Positions 22,236 through 34,042 of a stretch of 64,000 bases of DNA are shown here, in pieces. The notes beneath the pieces are model-generated. The model saw only the letters and a program-made list of their open reading frames with translations. It was not told the origin of the DNA and made no database searches. Positions within the stretch are counted from its first letter, which is position 1, and every line of letters starts with the position of its first letter. Both the position numbers and the translations under genes were made by a program. Source of the DNA: Bemisia tabaci (Eukaryota; Arthropoda; Insecta; Hemiptera; Aleyrodidae); the NCBI RefSeq assembly GCF_918797505.1, contig NC_092794.1, positions 34,524,122 through 34,588,121 on the forward strand. Reading direction: 5' to 3'.

Positions 22236-22847
22236 TCGGTTTTTTGGCCGAAAAACGCAAATTTCGGCCATTTTTTCTAGATGGCGGCTTTGGCTCGCCT
22301 CAGATCTGTTCACAAGTGTGAAATTCGGATTCAACGACCAAATATATATGGAAATAATGTATCAGAAAGTTTCCTCAGAAATTTTCTCTACTTAGCCCCT
22401 ATATGTGCTCTATTGACTGGACTCATATTTATAATTCAATGTCTAAGCTTCTTTAACCTTCTCTGCAACAGTGAAGAGAGTTGAGAGCTGCTGCTCTGTT
22501 ACTGCACTATGGATGGATTACCTAGGCAAGCAAGTTGAACGGACATTCTTCAATTCTGAGGGCACAATCCAGAATATATGGTAGAATAAGCTTGGGTGCC
22601 TTGATTAATTAGCATGTGTCTGCAGAGCAGGAATAACTCCCCCAAAAAGGGAAGAATTTGAAAAGTTTGGTAAATTACTTGATACAAACTTTAAGCAGAT
22701 TACCAAGCTGCCAAACCTTCTTTGAATAATATGAAAGAAACTCCGCGACCTGGTTTAATAAGATTGGAATATCACGCGCAAAGTAAGACCAGGTTGAAAT
22801 AAGTTAGAGACCCTGGTTATGCTGCCAGCAAAAATGCAACTACCTAA
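22236..22847. other. Stretch without recognised features
   Basis: AT-rich. A short palindrome of GGCCGAAAAA/TTTTTTGGCCG type sits at 22243-22275, just outside the foldback end. Nothing else was recognised. Confidence 0.35.
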
Positions 22848-23256
22848 AGCCTTGTCTCCACAGGACGTTTTCATGGGATTTGTCCCAAGTTCGAAACTTC
22901 TGGGATTTTTCCCAGTTACCGTCTCCAAGGGACGAGGCTCATCCAGTCCTGCGACGAGTTTGTATGGGAAGATACATTAGTTAAAGTCGAATATTTAACC
23001 GGGATTAAAATGCGAATTGCCCTCAATTGACAATCAAACACATTATTTTAACTAAACCAACATTAACAATGGAGTAATGAATAAAATATCGCAAAATTCG
23101 TTTTCCCTTCTTCTTCCTTTCTCAGTGGGTCCTAGGGGTACAAGGACGATACTTGGTACCGGGGAAAATATTGATTAACTCAATATTTTTCCTAACTTCG
23201 TAAGTGGGATTTTTCCCAGGGACAAATCCCGTGAAACATCCCGTGGAGACAAGGCC
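22848..23256. mobile_element. PIF/Harbinger-type MITE, TAA duplication
   Basis: The ends are AGCCTTGTCTCCACAGGACG and, inverted, GGCCTTGTCTCCACGGGATG, with about 40 bp of inverted repeat including GGGATTTGTCCC. TAA is duplicated at 22845-22847 and 23257-23259, the 3-bp TWA duplication of PIF/Harbinger elements. 409 bp, non-coding. Confidence 0.83.
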
Positions 23257-23970
23257 TAAGCTTGTAATCTAGCTTTCTATAGACCTAGGTAATGGAAGAA
23301 TTCAAGAATAAATCCTGCCTCATTCAAGAGGCCAGATGACTTTAATGGCATGGAATTGAACCAGGGACTGAAAGGAAATCAAGAATGAGGCAGTATCAAT
23401 AACAGATTCTGTCATCAAACTTCCGGAAAAATGGCAAGTCTGAAAATTATGAACACTTGCTTCGCCAAGTGTGTGAACTAAATATAAATTTGATTTAATT
23501 TGGGCATCTTAGATTTCATAAATGACATAGGTGGGTACAGACACTTTTGTGCATCTATTTCCTTGAAAATTGTGTAGTTTAGGGAAGAAAACCATTCCAA
23601 ATACAGACCTTTGTAATGTGCCTGAAATATATTTTGAGTTGAACTAAGCATAAAAAACAGCCTGACTGTTCATCATACTTAGAATTTCAGATTTTGCTCG
23701 TGTTGACAACATATAGTGTCAATCTTTGTCACAGGATAAAAATATCGTAAATGGTGACCACTCCCTTTTTTTCCCTCTAAAGACAAAATAAATGTCACTG
23801 CCTTAAATGCTGACACCGTAGAAACGAACGAAGTACAGTGCATAATCTTCAAAGTATTAATTGTGCTGCCAAGTCCCCACCCGAGAACCATTGCTTACAG
23901 TCCATGTCCCGTCTAATAAAGGCAAGGCAGAAGGTCAGGGAAAAAGAGTGGTATTAAGTTGCTATTAGTC
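23257..23970. other. Non-coding stretch with a decayed repeat
   Basis: 23495-23790 resembles parts of 26610-26900 (ATTTCATAAATGACATAGGT style, GTGTAGTTTAG, AATTTCAGATTTTGCT), so it is probably an old copy of that inverted-repeat family. No gene was recognised. Confidence 0.4.
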
Positions 23971-23974
23971 AGCT

Positions 23975-24370
23975 ATCTTTGGGGGGACCTGGGAGGGTAT
24001 CATTGAAAGATTAAAAGTTCTTCAAAAGTGGGCAATCAAAGTAGCCATGGCCTTACCTAGGCGCTATCCATCAAGTGAGGTGTTCGACTTGTTCGGGGTT
24101 TTGGACTTCTCAAATCTCTTCCGTTTTGAGGTGGCAAAATTAATCTCTTCTGAAGCTCAGGCTCTTAAGGAGCAAAAGCAAGAACGGGGAGAGCCAAAGA
24201 CGTTTCCCTTGTTGATCCCCCTTACTGCGACTCGCTACTTCTGACAATAACATTACCAGTAGTCTTTATACAATTTTCAATAAGATGCCAGAAGAATTCA
24301 GAAGGAGTGTGCTGGGGGAGGGGCCTGGGGTCTTCAAGGCTAGAATTAAGGAATGGGCCAGGAGAATATA
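23975..24370 (+). pseudogene. LINE reverse transcriptase C-terminal fragment
   Basis: The translation IERLKVLQKWAIKVAMALPR, then FDLFGVLDFSNLFRFEVAKL is the post-palm tail common to Jockey/CR1-like LINEs. After a frame change at about 24240 it continues with SLYTIFNKMPEEFRRSVLGE and FKARIKEWARRI, stop near 24370. The catalytic part is absent. Sequence to about 25290, ending in an AATAAA-containing AT-rich tract (25268-25295), could be its 3' UTR, but the boundary is uncertain. Confidence 0.65.
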
Positions 24371-25439
24371 ACTGTAATTTTTTTTGCTACCATGAACTTT
24401 TAGTCCTTTGGGTACCGAGTTCTAGCCATTTTTCCATTTCTACCATGTGCTACTTTTGAATTTAATTCTGTACTTTACCAAACCACGCCTATGTCAACCA
24501 CCTCTCATTCTCTCACTAATTAATTACTATTTCAGTATATATGTATTGAATCACTTATTCTGTAATCTATTTTTACTTTTCAATTTTGTATAATGTTATC
24601 TGTTTTCACTTTTCTATGTTGTTTCTTGGGCCCACCCAAACAAGCTTTGGGTGAATCTTCACCTGTGGTTCCAAAAAATCCACCAGGTTGCGCTGCTAAA
24701 ATTCCGCTCCCAAATCAGTGATTATTTAAAAATCACAATAGATATATTAAATTCTAAGACTCATAAGTTCCAGCAGCATACGTCTGGAATGCTTGGAAAC
24801 GAACGTGAGCTTTGAAAGTTTAATAATAAAAGCTATAACTTGATCCCAGTTTCTCTAGTGGGATATCTGTAAGTGCGAGGGAGATATCTGCGACTGCTGA
24901 GAGCGATCAATCGCGATTGGTGGCATCAAGGTCATCATGCTTAACCATATTTTTTTCTGGGATCAAGTTTTAGAGCTTCAGAAAATACTTTTCACATCTT
25001 TTTTAGTGTCAATAGGAAGAAGAATGTTATGGCTAGAACTTATAACTCTTCGATTTAAACACCAATTCCCTTAACTTGTAAAAAAACTCAAGGACTCACA
25101 TGGGGTGGTACGGACTCTAATGGCATGGACCAAAAAATCAAAACACAGCGGTGGCACACCCTGCACAGAAAAATTTCTTACTACGCATCGCTGTAGATTC
25201 ATCTTAAGGGTGGGCGCCGGCGCCTCTGTTTTAGACTCTCTCTTTTGTAACCTTGTCTTTTTTGCTTAATAAAAAATTTGAATTTGATTTGAGTTGAAAA
25301 ACATCATTCCGTGTCTTAGTGCTTCCTCCTATTCTGCGAATATTAAATGGGAATTCTTCATCATTACTCCTCACATCAAATGCTTGGAGCCCGTTTGAGA
25401 TAACTTACCCCTTTTTTAAGTATGCATGAGGTAGTGGTG
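24371..25439. other. Non-coding stretch, possibly LINE 3' UTR
   Basis: No coding signal. GGGTGGGCGCCGGCGCC at about 25207-25223 is a short GC palindrome. An AATAAAAAATTTGAATTTGA tract at 25268 may be a polyadenylation region. Confidence 0.35.
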
Positions 25440-26135
25440 CAATCAGATAGGTTGACATTTGTTTACTTTTGGTTCGTAGGCCCAGGCAACAAATTTATGC
25501 CTCTGCACAAATCGTCGTTCGCCACCATCCACCATAAAAGCATCCGTCTCATAATCATATCGTAAAAAAAATTACACATCAGTTATGACTAGAGGTGTCG
25601 TCAGCTAAGTTGACGGTTGTTTACTTTCGGTTTGCAAACGCCAACAACGAATTTGAGCCTCTGGACAAAGCGGCGTTTGCTACTATCCACATTGGAAACA
25701 TCAGTCTCATGGTCGTATAGTAAAAAAAATACTTATCAGTTATGATTTGCGACTTTTTTGTGGTTGTGATTTCAGTGTGGCTAAAAATTAAAGTGTTACA
25801 GGGTTTGAAAGTATTGAAAACTTATCTAAGCTTGTGTTCTTGCTTCTGAGAGAGTCTGATGTTTTCATGTGGATAGTAGTGACGCGAAAACGCCTACAAA
25901 CCGAAAGTAAACAACGGTCAACTAAGCTGACAACACCTCTAGCAACTCTTATGTGGTTGCGATTTCTGTGTAACTAGAACATTAAAGTGTTTCAAAGTTT
26001 AAAGTACTAAAAAACAAATTAGTGTTCTCACTCCTGCAAGAGTTCGATGTTTCCATGAGGATAGTAGGGACTCAAAAACGCTTGCGAACCGAAAGTAAAC
26101 ACATGACAACTCATCTGACGACACCTCTAAGGAAT
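25440..26135. mobile_element. Nested inverted-repeat element (two direct units facing two inverted units)
   Basis: GTTTACTTTTGGTT and GTTTACTTTCGGTTTG occur in direct orientation at about 25460 and 25620, and inverted (ACCGAAAGTAAACA) at about 25900 and 26090. The inner pair is bounded by AGAGGTGTCGTCAGCT and, inverted, AGAGGTGTTGTCAGCT. It appears to be a MITE inside, or tandem with, a relative. The target duplication is unclear. Confidence 0.62.
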
Positions 26136-26573
26136 CGGCTATTCCACGCATGCAGGAAAAACAGACACGTTATTCGAATCGGGCTCAAAGCAGCATTCAA
26201 TGGATCAAGTTAGACGGATGGCACCCTTCCTAGTAAAATTAATGAGAGGTGAAAAGACTCTCTAAGAAAGGAAACTATCTCTCAAGCCCATCCTGAGATG
26301 TAAAAATGTCTCCATCCACGTTGCCTAGTATTAAAATAATAATACATACAGGTTAACATCCATGGGGAGAGAATAGGAAGCGAAGATCAACATACCACTT
26401 TGCTCCCCTAGAAACACCAGTTTGAATTTTCTGAGGGGGTTGATAAAATCTCCAGATGATGACATAGCTAACGATCAATCCACTTCCTACAAAATAAAGA
26501 TAATACTTCAGCAGTCATGGAAAAGTAAAATAATTTAAATTCACATTTACACGAACGCAGTCTAGGATGATGG
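26136..26573. other. Stretch without recognised features
   Basis: AT-rich; nothing recognised. Confidence 0.35.
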
Positions 26574-27155
26574 CATAGAGAAAAGAAAAGACTGAAGAAA
26601 TAGGAGTTTGCATTTCGGGCATAATGGATTTTTTTGATGACGTAGGTCGGAACGGACGCTTTTAATCATCGATTTTTTTAGATGGTGTAGTTTAGTGGAA
26701 AAAGTCACTACATAGTAAATGATCGAAATTTTATCTTGAGATGATTTGAGTAAAGAAATCTGGCGTTATGGTCGGTTTTCCATACTTTGAAATTCGGATT
26801 TTGCTGGTATATCGACGCCATGTTGGACCGACCTATAGAGAAAAAAAGGAGGTGTTTGCATCTTGAGGATTTGTACCCACCTACGTCATCAATGTAAACA
26901 AGACGCTCGTTGAGGGTTATGTTGACGCTGTAAAAACGGACCATAATGTCCGATTTTTTTACTTAAATCAACTCTTTATTTAATTTCAAGCACTTTTTAT
27001 AGAATGACTTTTTCCCTTAAGTTACACCATTTCCAAGAAAATCGACAGGATAAAAACGTCGCTGTACCCAATGACGTCATCAAAGCTACAGATACTCTAT
27101 GAAAAATTCCAAGATGCCTGAAATGCAAACACCTCCTTTTTTTCTCTATGGGACC
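26574..27155. mobile_element. Inverted-repeat element with ATAGAGAAAA ends
   Basis: The left end CATAGAGAAAAGAAAAG, then GTTTGCATTTCGGGCAT, matches inverted the right end near 27110-27155 (GCCTGAAATGCAAAC, then TTTTTTTCTCTATGG). An internal block around 26825-26900 repeats the same end again. GATGACGTAGGT and its complement recur. No TSD was seen. Confidence 0.55.
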
Positions 27156-27448
27156 GACCTACGTCAAGGGTGAAAACGGGTGAAGGTAAAAACGCTCCTC
27201 TTCGTCCAGCCCACCCACAAACTGGGGGCCTAAATAGGGGCCTCAAAGAGGCTCATCGATGGAACTGTTGATTGTTGCCTAGATCGTCGTCAAAATTTGA
27301 TGGTAGATGGTGACTAGAGTACCTATATAGCGAGAGTAAAGCCCCACATACACGGTGAACGTGGACCTTAATATTGGCTTAATGTGGGAGTCACCGATGC
27401 GTTGTTGAGCGGTGAACCTTAATATTCGCCGGGCCGACGATTATATAA
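27156..27448. repeat. Fragments of three MITE families
   Basis: 27208-27290 resembles the CGTCCAGCCCAC family (compare 38163-38467). TAGAGTACCTATATAGCGAG at 27317 is the end of the TAGAGTACC family. 27339-27448 is a solo GCCCCACATAC end that matches the inverted segment 28120-28231. Confidence 0.65.
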
Positions 27449-28357
27449 GCCCCACATACACGGTAAAAGTGGACCTTAATATTGGCTTAATGTGGGAGTC
27501 ACCGATGCGTTGTTGAGCGGTGACCTTCAAAGTCACTTTAAACAGCAGTTACACGATTAAATCGGCAGGGCCTAGCATTGTTGCCGAGCTAGAGGCCCAA
27601 TACAAATTTTTCATAAGAGTTCAAACGGGTTAGTGAACATATTTATACAACCCTGACAACAGTGACTTAACTTGTTTGGTTTTTTAAAATTCTGGAAGTG
27701 CACGTGAATATTGAAGGTTATGTGTTGATTGTTTTTTGTTATTTCCAACCATGAAAGAAATTCCAACCGAACATATTATGATTATTTTGGGTAGGTGAAG
27801 TATTGTTCATAGGTTCAGAAATAACTTTTTTGGGCTGAACCACTACCCTCGTGGATTTGTCATCGTGCACACCAGCTCTGCCTGCTAGCAACTCCCTGCA
27901 TGATTTACTCGGCTTGGGCATAATTTTAAGTAGGACCGTTCTCTTCACGTTCTTGTTCCTATCGATGAAAGACATTTTAATGACTGAAAATTGCGAAACG
28001 CATGCGAAAACGAATAAAAAAACTCCACTAACCACACTACACGACCGGGAGAAAACCAAACACAGAGCAATCCTCCAGAGGATGGCAGAGGATGGTGATC
28101 GTTGATTCAGAGTACCATCGGTGAGCCTTAATAATCGTCGGCCCGGAGAATATTAAGGTTCACCGCTCAACAACGCATCGGTGACTCCCACATTAAGCCA
28201 ATATTAAGGTCCACTTTCACCGTGTATGTGGGGCTTTCCATTCTCTGCCATCCTCTGGAGGATTGCTCTGTGTTTGGTTTTCTCCCGGTCGTGTAGTGTG
28301 GTTAGTGGAGTTTTTTTATTCGTTTTCGCATGCGTTTCGCAATTTTCAGTCATTAAA

Positions 28358-28672
28358 ATGTCTTTCATCGATAGGAACAAGAACGTGAAGAGAACGGTCC
28401 TACTTAAAATTAAAATTATGCCCAAGCCGGGTAAATCATGCTGGGAGTTGCTAGCAGGTAGAGCTGGTGTGCACGATGACAAATCCACGAGAGTAGTGGT
28501 TCAGCGTCAGCCCAAAAAAGTTATTTCTGAACCTATGAGCAATAATTCACCTACCCAAAATAATCATAATATGTTTGAGCGATATAAAGGGGAAAAACTT
28601 AGAAAAAAAGAAGAGGAGGAGAAAAAAATTGGATATGAGAAAGGAGCGAAACAGAAAAAAAGGGGGGGATAA
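28358..28672 (+). CDS. Basic ORF carried in the 27449-30867 element, unknown
   Basis: The frame from the Met at 28358 reads MSFIDRNKNVKRTVLLKI, then MPKPGKSCWELLAGRAGVHD and DDKSTRVVVQ, followed by an EEEEKK-type charged tail. The inverted partner (27739-28059, minus strand) keeps most of this protein; the indels between them (KI, RQ) are in frame and substitutions largely spare the frame. That pattern hints at past coding. No domain was recognised. The region is GC-neutral and followed by GGGGGG/AAAA-rich sequence. It may be a captured host exon or a decayed element protein. Confidence 0.35.
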   Translation: MSFIDRNKNVKRTVLLKIKIMPKPGKSCWELLAGRAGVHDDKSTRVVVQRQPKKVISEPMSNNSPTQNNHNMFERYKGEKLRKKEEEEKKIGYEKGAKQKKRGG

Positions 28673-30086
28673 AATTAAAAACCGAGGGACCAGCTTATTT
28701 TGAGGAAAAAGAAGCAAACCAGGAAAGAGAGAAAAGAGGTGAGAGGTGAAAAAGTGACTAAAATAAATGATTGGCCTAAAGGGGGAAAGAAAAGGACGTT
28801 CTAATGCAAATAGAAGATTTACATTAAAGCATGCCACTAAATTGATGGAGATTGAAAACGAGAGTGATTCAATTCCACCATTTAGGGGTTAGGTTGAGAT
28901 GGGGACAATGAGAAATTTTGGAATATTAAATGAGATAATTGAATAATACGTTCTAATAGGCACAGAAGGTGCTTATTAAAGCAAGTCGGCTAATTGCATG
29001 AAACCTTCACTATCGGAATAGTGAACGTGGCATGCAATTAGAGGAGTGTACCTTTTTGGGATAGCCCAAAAGCAGGACAGGCGATACACCTGTGGTGAAG
29101 AGTGAGTGAATAAACCTGTAAAGAGAAAGAATATTAGCACGAAGGGTGATGAGGCAGCGCTTGGGGCGTACCTTTCATCACTAAGCTGCAAATGATGGAA
29201 AGAGCCAGACTGGACGCAGAAAGCCGGAATAAGATAACGTCAGTTTTCTTCGTAGAGTAGGCAGGAACCAGGTGAGAGCTTCGCTTCGTGGACTTGCAAA
29301 CGGCGGGAAAGTGTCCTTTACTTCTTCCAACGGTAGAGATCCAAGATCCTTGTCCTTGCGTAGAAAATCCGAGTCGGCAGGAGAGTCAGGCAGGGCTTCT
29401 TAGTTCGAGGTGAGCTGCTTCCGTGGAGGAGTCCGTCTTCTTCGGAGTGCTGGATACAAGTGACTCGAAGGGGCGAGCGGCTGACGACTTGAGCGCCGCG
29501 CAAGAGCCAAAAGGAACAGAGCGGGGACGGCCGCTAGGTGGGGGGCTCCAGGGGGAGCGGATCTGTGTTTGCCGTGGACTTTCAAAGCTGGAGGTGGATG
29601 TTGAGCTTTGAACTTTGTTGGTCGCTAAAGGTTTGAGCAGGTCGGGCTTAATGAGTACTTCCAGAATATATATGGTTTTGGGGGTCCATCAGAGAACCGA
29701 AGCTAAAGAAAGTGAAAATTTGGAAAATTTGCATATGGCTGGGACTCATGGTTGCGAAGAAATATGGATGTAATGGAGATAAATTTGAAGATAATTATGA
29801 AGGAAAGGTTGGAAACATGAAAAAGGTATTGAAGGCGAGTGATTCAATGGTTAGGAAGAGCACTTTCAATTTAATAGAAGGTAAAGGACACCTTTAAGGA
29901 CGCACGAATCTGGGAGGCGGGTCAAGGTGTGCAAATTTGGAATAATTTATTAGTTACCGCGGGCGCGTAACGTGATGGGTCGGTGAGAGGATCCTCAAGA
30001 GTGAGGGGGGGGGGGGGGGGGAATAAAAATGAGAATAATGAAATTTTCTTGAAATTGCTCTAAGTTTGTTCGATCGGGATCGAACA
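28673..30086. other. Non-repetitive interior of the large element
   Basis: Purine-rich DNA with no copy elsewhere in the window, including a GC-rich block at 29280-29600 and a 19-G run near 30005-30023. A short inverted pair flanks 28992-29040 (GGCTAATTGCATG / CATGCAATTAG). No coding sequence was recognised. Confidence 0.35.
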
Positions 30087-30306
30087 ATGTTCGGTTGGAA
30101 TTTCTTTCATGGTTGGAAATAACAAAAAACAATCAACACATAACCTTCAATATTCACGTGCACTTCCAGAATTTTAAAAAACCAAACAAGTTAAGTCACT
30201 GTTGTCAGGGTTGTATAAATATGTTCACTAACCCGTTTGAACTCTTATGAAAAATTTGTATTGGGCCTCTAGCTCGGCAACAATGCTAGGCCCTGCCGAT
30301 TCAATC

Positions 30307-30753
30307 TAGAGTCCCTTTATACCCAGAGTAACGACAACTCGATTATCAGCTGACTGGCAGCCGACCTTGGCTGGCCATGGAGGCCGAAACTAGTGCACTC
30401 AAACGAACGATATTGGGGGATAAGGATCAGGAATCCTGCGATGTCTGTCACACAGAAACAACAACATCAACAAATTGATCAATTAAAAAGAAAATGAGAT
30501 TGGTTTGTGAATAATTTCTTAATCTATTTTCATTTTGGACCGATGGCAATAACAATTTACTCTTGATAAACCACAATTAGGTAATATTTTCATTATTCTT
30601 GTTCACATACGAGGTACCGCCATCTTGGTGCACTAGTTTCGGCCTCCATGAGCGAGAACCAATCAGAATTGGATTTTTTTTTAGGCCACTTTCAGCCCAA
30701 TCCTGGCCCAACCAAAAGTGAGTTGTCGTAACTCTGGGTATAAAGGGACTCTA
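30307..30753 (+). mobile_element. hAT-type MITE, TAGAGTCCC family, TSD ATTCAATC
   Basis: The ends are TAGAGTCCCTTTATACCCAG and its inverse; 447 bp. The exact 8-bp duplication ATTCAATC lies at 30299-30306 and 30754-30761. It is inserted in the right arm of the 3.4-kb element; the undisturbed left arm shows the related empty site near 27560. Non-coding. Confidence 0.92.
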
Positions 30754-30896
30754 ATTCAATCGTGTAACTGCTGTTTAAAGTGACTTTGAAGGTCACCGCT
30801 CAACAACGCATCGGTGACTCCCACATTAAGCCAATATTAAGGTCCACTTTCACCGTGTATGTGGGGCTAATGTCGAAGGTTACAGGATCAAATCTC

Positions 30897-31141
30897 AAGC
30901 GTCCAGCCCACGGTCAAACTAGGGGCTCTCAAACCGTCTCAAACTGGCACTAATTCTTCTATTTCTCAGCCATTTCTGCACGGAATGCCTTGAAAATTTC
31001 AAGATCTGATCTGTGATGTATCCCGAACACATCAGTTACCCTCAAAGATCGTCGGCCCGACGATCTTTAAGGACGCAACAGTCAACAGTTCCATCGATGA
31101 GCCTCTTTGAGGCCCCTAGTTTGACCGTGGGCTGGACGCTT
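30897..31141. mobile_element. Short inverted-repeat MITE (CGTCCAGCCCAC family)
   Basis: The ends AGCGTCCAGCCCACGGTCAA and inverse are flanked by TCA on both sides. The interior contains the palindrome AAGATCGTCGGCCCGACGAT. This is the compact form of the family that is expanded and interrupted at 34051-38467. Confidence 0.75.
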
Positions 31142-31650
31142 CAGCCAGGGCGAAACGGAGTTCTTCATCAGGATACCAGAGGGAGCGCGAAGCGCGTCAA
31201 CTACGTGAAGGAAATCATCCCCGGCAGTACAAACGATAAGGGTATGCGCTTCAACGGGTGTGGACACTAGGCGGGGAGCCGCTTCCCAAGGCAGCGACGC
31301 GGCGGAACCGGCCGTCTCCTAATTTTAAGGAAATGCTTGCAGCCACTGTTTCCTTTTTTTTTTAGGAAACGTTTCCTGAAAACAACACAACACTTACTTA
31401 CTTTTAGGAAACTCCTCGCGCGGCGGTGTTTCCTAATTTGAAGGAAACGTTTTCGTGCTTCAATGTAACAGGAGTTTTGGTTCAAGAAATCGCGTTTTCG
31501 TCGACCAAGGCAATACCGTTTTCTTCATTCAAGACTTCGTTTCTTGTCCACTTTTTTCAAGTATCCAATTTTCTTAGGTCAACACGGCGTCGCCTTGAAT
31601 TTAGGAAACGTTTTTTTCAGTGTGGAGGGGCTTATTTCCTCAACTCCCTC
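31142..31650. other. Unexplained stretch with repeated TTAGGAAAC words
   Basis: 31142-31300 is GC-rich and does not match other repeats here. 31320-31640 contains many GGAAAC/GTTTCC words in both orientations, suggesting a decayed inverted repeat. No gene was recognised. Confidence 0.35.
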
Positions 31651-31954
31651 ATGGTTGGAAATAACAAAACACACTCAACACATAACCTTCAATATTCACG
31701 TGCACTTCCAGAATTTTAAAAAACCAAACAAGTTAAGTCACTGTTGTCAGGGTTGTACAAATATGTTCACTAACCCATTTGAACTCTTATGAAAAATTTG
31801 TATTGGGCCTCTGGCTCGGCAACAATGCTAGGCCCTGCCGATTTAATCGTGTAACTGCTGTTTAAAGTGACTTTAAAGGTCACCGCTCAACAACGCATCG
31901 GTGACTCCCACATTAAGCCAATATTAAGGTCCACTTTCACCGTGTATGTGGGGC
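31651..31954. mobile_element. Solo right arm of the GCCCCACATAC family
   Basis: It begins CATGGTTGGAAATAACAAAA and runs to GTGTATGTGGGGC, about 95% similar to the right arm of 27449-30867, but without the TAGAGTCCC insertion. It is joined abruptly to the next element at 31955. Confidence 0.82.
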
Positions 31955-31955
31955 T

Positions 31956-32318
31956 TATGGACAGATCGCTTCATGGAGGGCTTAGGGCCCAAAAGTGCAG
32001 CCACCCTTCTAACCAACTTCTAACGCACAAAATTTCACTGCCAGTCTGCAGGTTCCAATTCTAACCAAGATGGCCAAGAATGTACATATATGAGCGTTCT
32101 TCCGCAAAATTGAGTAAATTTATGCAAAAACTGAGTCAAACACGTGCTTAATAAACGACGGTTCGTAACAATAGTATTAGTAAATCGTTCTGGATAATTG
32201 AAATTCATAGGTTGGCTGCATTTCTGGGCCCTAACTTTATTCGCAGAAGCATCGGTGAAGGCCTGATGGATTTTCGGAGTTTCACATCTGTCCATACTCT
32301 CGCTATACAGGTACTCTA
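31956..32318. mobile_element. TAGAGTACC-family element, left end truncated
   Basis: It matches the outer parts of 32761-34042 without the inner hAT insertion, ending in CTCGCTATACAGGTACTCTA. The left terminus is replaced by the neighbouring element. It serves as the empty-site reference for the insertion at 32829. Confidence 0.82.
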
Positions 32319-32350
32319 ATGGTGACCACCAGTCTATGTCTACTTTGATC

Positions 32351-32752
32351 TAGAGTACCTATATTGAGAGAGTATGGCCACTGGGTCCCATGGAGAGGCT
32401 TAGGACCCAAAAATGGCGGTGCTTTGTTTTGGTTTTTGTGGATGGGAGGGGGGTTATTGCCAACTTTTGACGGATATCACCAACCACACTCGCTGCCAAC
32501 CTTACTACATCCAAGATAATTTTTCTCGACAATTGCACACGATTAGCCTTAAAAATTTGTAACGAGGTCGCAATAGTGCATTTTGGTAAATTTCTCGTCA
32601 CGATAAGCAAAGACAACTACATTTTGAGTCATTTTGCATTACATTAACTTATGGCGTCCGCCATTTTTGGGTCCTTAGAGCTCCATTCAGCCTAAGATGG
32701 CTGAGCCAATCAGAGGTGGTAACTCAAGTGGCCATACTCTCTTTCTATAGGT
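32351..32752. mobile_element. TAGAGTACC-family element, right terminus short by 6 nt
   Basis: It begins TAGAGTACCTATATTGAGAG after CTTTGATC (32343-32350) and ends CTCTTTCTATAGGT directly before CTTTGATC (32753-32760), lacking the final ACTCTA expected. Inner inverted blocks: GAGTATGGCCACTGGGTCC-like and TGGCCATACTC. Confidence 0.78.
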
Positions 32753-32760
32753 CTTTGATC

Positions 32761-34042
32761 TAGAGTACCTGTATAGCGAGAGTATGGACAGATCGCTTCA
32801 TGGAGGGCTTAGGGCCCAAAAGTGCAGCCAGTGGCGTGCGGTGGGTTCAGTGACAGGGCAAGCTGTAGCGTTCGCCATCCGGGGGGGGTAACATACTCTT
32901 TCCCTTCCTCCTCCCCCTAGCCACCCTAAAAAATTCTTAAAAATTTACTCTATATGCTCTGTTTTTCGGATGAAATCTGATGGAACGTCTTGAAAAACTG
33001 TGGCTTTACTTCTTTCTCTCTTACTTATGATTTCGTTTACTCAACTTGTTTCGAATGTTATTGATCATTGGAGGACGGCTCCATGCTCTTAACTCCTAAT
33101 TTTGCTTTAATAATTTTTTGAGTTACTTAAATTTCCCCAAAAATTAGCTTTCTGCATTTAAAACATGATTCAGAATTGTCTAATTTATCAGCAATTAGAT
33201 CCAAGTGAGCGAAATTTTATAGAATTTAAGGGCATTTGCTCCGGAGGAGCAATTACAACCGCGACGGAAAGAGGGAACAAGATAGCGCATCGGAGGCAGA
33301 AGCAGCGCGCTGCGGTGACGGGCCAAGAGATGGCCAAGAGAAGCGAGCTGCGATCGCGCAGCGAAGGGCTCGGACTCGGAACGTACCGCTTTACCCGCCC
33401 GCCTTGATTCCGCCGCCGAGCAGTGGCTCTCCGCTCAGCTGATCGCAAGCGATTCTCCAGCGCATGGGTTGGCCCGTGTTCGGGCCGCGCAGCGCGCTGC
33501 GCCACCTCCATCCGCCCTGCCGCTTTCCCACTGCTGTGGCTCTACACGTATTTCTGTCTCTCTCTTTTTCTGTTTTGTATGCAATTTACTTATTGAACAC
33601 CTTTTATAAATTATATTTGCTAAAATGTTCAACATGAAATAGGTGTAATTTTCTTATTTCGTTTGAAATCTTTGGGCAAGCTGTGCTTGCCTTGCTTATC
33701 CGGACCGCACGCCACTGAGTGCAGCCACCCTTCTAACCAACTTCTAACGCACAAAATTTCACTGCCAGTCTGCAGGTTCCAATTCTAACCAAGATGGCCA
33801 AGAATGTACAGAAATGAGCGTTCTTCCGCAAAATTGAGTAAATTTATGCAAAAACTGAGTCAAACACGTGCTTAATAAACGACGGTTCGTAATAATAGTA
33901 TTAGTAAATCGTTCCGGATAATTGAAATTCATAGGTTGGCTGCATTTCTGGGCCCTAACTTTATTCGCAGAAGCATCGGTGAAGGCCTGATGGATTTTCG
34001 GAGTTTCACATCTGTCCATACTCTCGCTATACAGGTACTCTA
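32761..34042. mobile_element. hAT-type element, TAGAGTACC family, TSD CTTTGATC, with nested insertion
   Basis: The ends are TAGAGTACCTGTATAGCGAG and inverse. CTTTGATC is duplicated exactly at 32753-32760 and 34043-34050. It carries the 889-bp CAGTGGCG element at 32829-33717. Without that, it would be about 385 bp. Confidence 0.9.
32829..33717. mobile_element. hAT-type element, CAGTGGCGTGCGGT ends, TSD AGTGCAGC
   Basis: 889 bp with CAGTGGCGTGCGGT / ACCGCACGCCACTG ends and an exact duplication AGTGCAGC at 32821-32828 and 33718-33725. The empty site is preserved in 31956-32318. The AT-rich flanks enclose a GC-rich core (33250-33540). Open frames in the core (for example 33188-33511 minus) are also open in the second copy, but the protein is low-complexity and unrecognised. 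No hAT dimerisation domain was seen. Confidence 0.93.

Larger units (their letters stand above)
27449..30867. mobile_element. Large PIF/Harbinger-like element, 3.4 kb, TAA duplication
   Basis: The ends GCCCCACATACACGGTAAAA and, inverted, GCCCCACATACACGGTGAAA are flanked by TAA (27446-27448, 30868-30870). Inverted arms span 27449-27774 and 30087-30867; the right arm contains a later MITE (30307-30753). The interior holds a second inverted pair (27775-28085 and 28241-28570), a solo GCCCCAC end and about 1.5 kb of non-repetitive purine-rich DNA. No transposase was recognised. Superfamily is inferred from the duplication only. Confidence 0.75.

Noticed and set aside
28547..28837. Phe/Leu/Ser-rich minus-strand ORF
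   Set aside because: It is the complement of a purine-rich tract, so the apparent membrane-like peptide is an artefact.
33188..33511. 107-residue ORF in the hAT GC-rich core (and 36094-36453)
   Set aside because: Arg/Ala/Pro-rich composition reflects GC content; no motif, and a long ORF is expected in GC-rich DNA with few stops.
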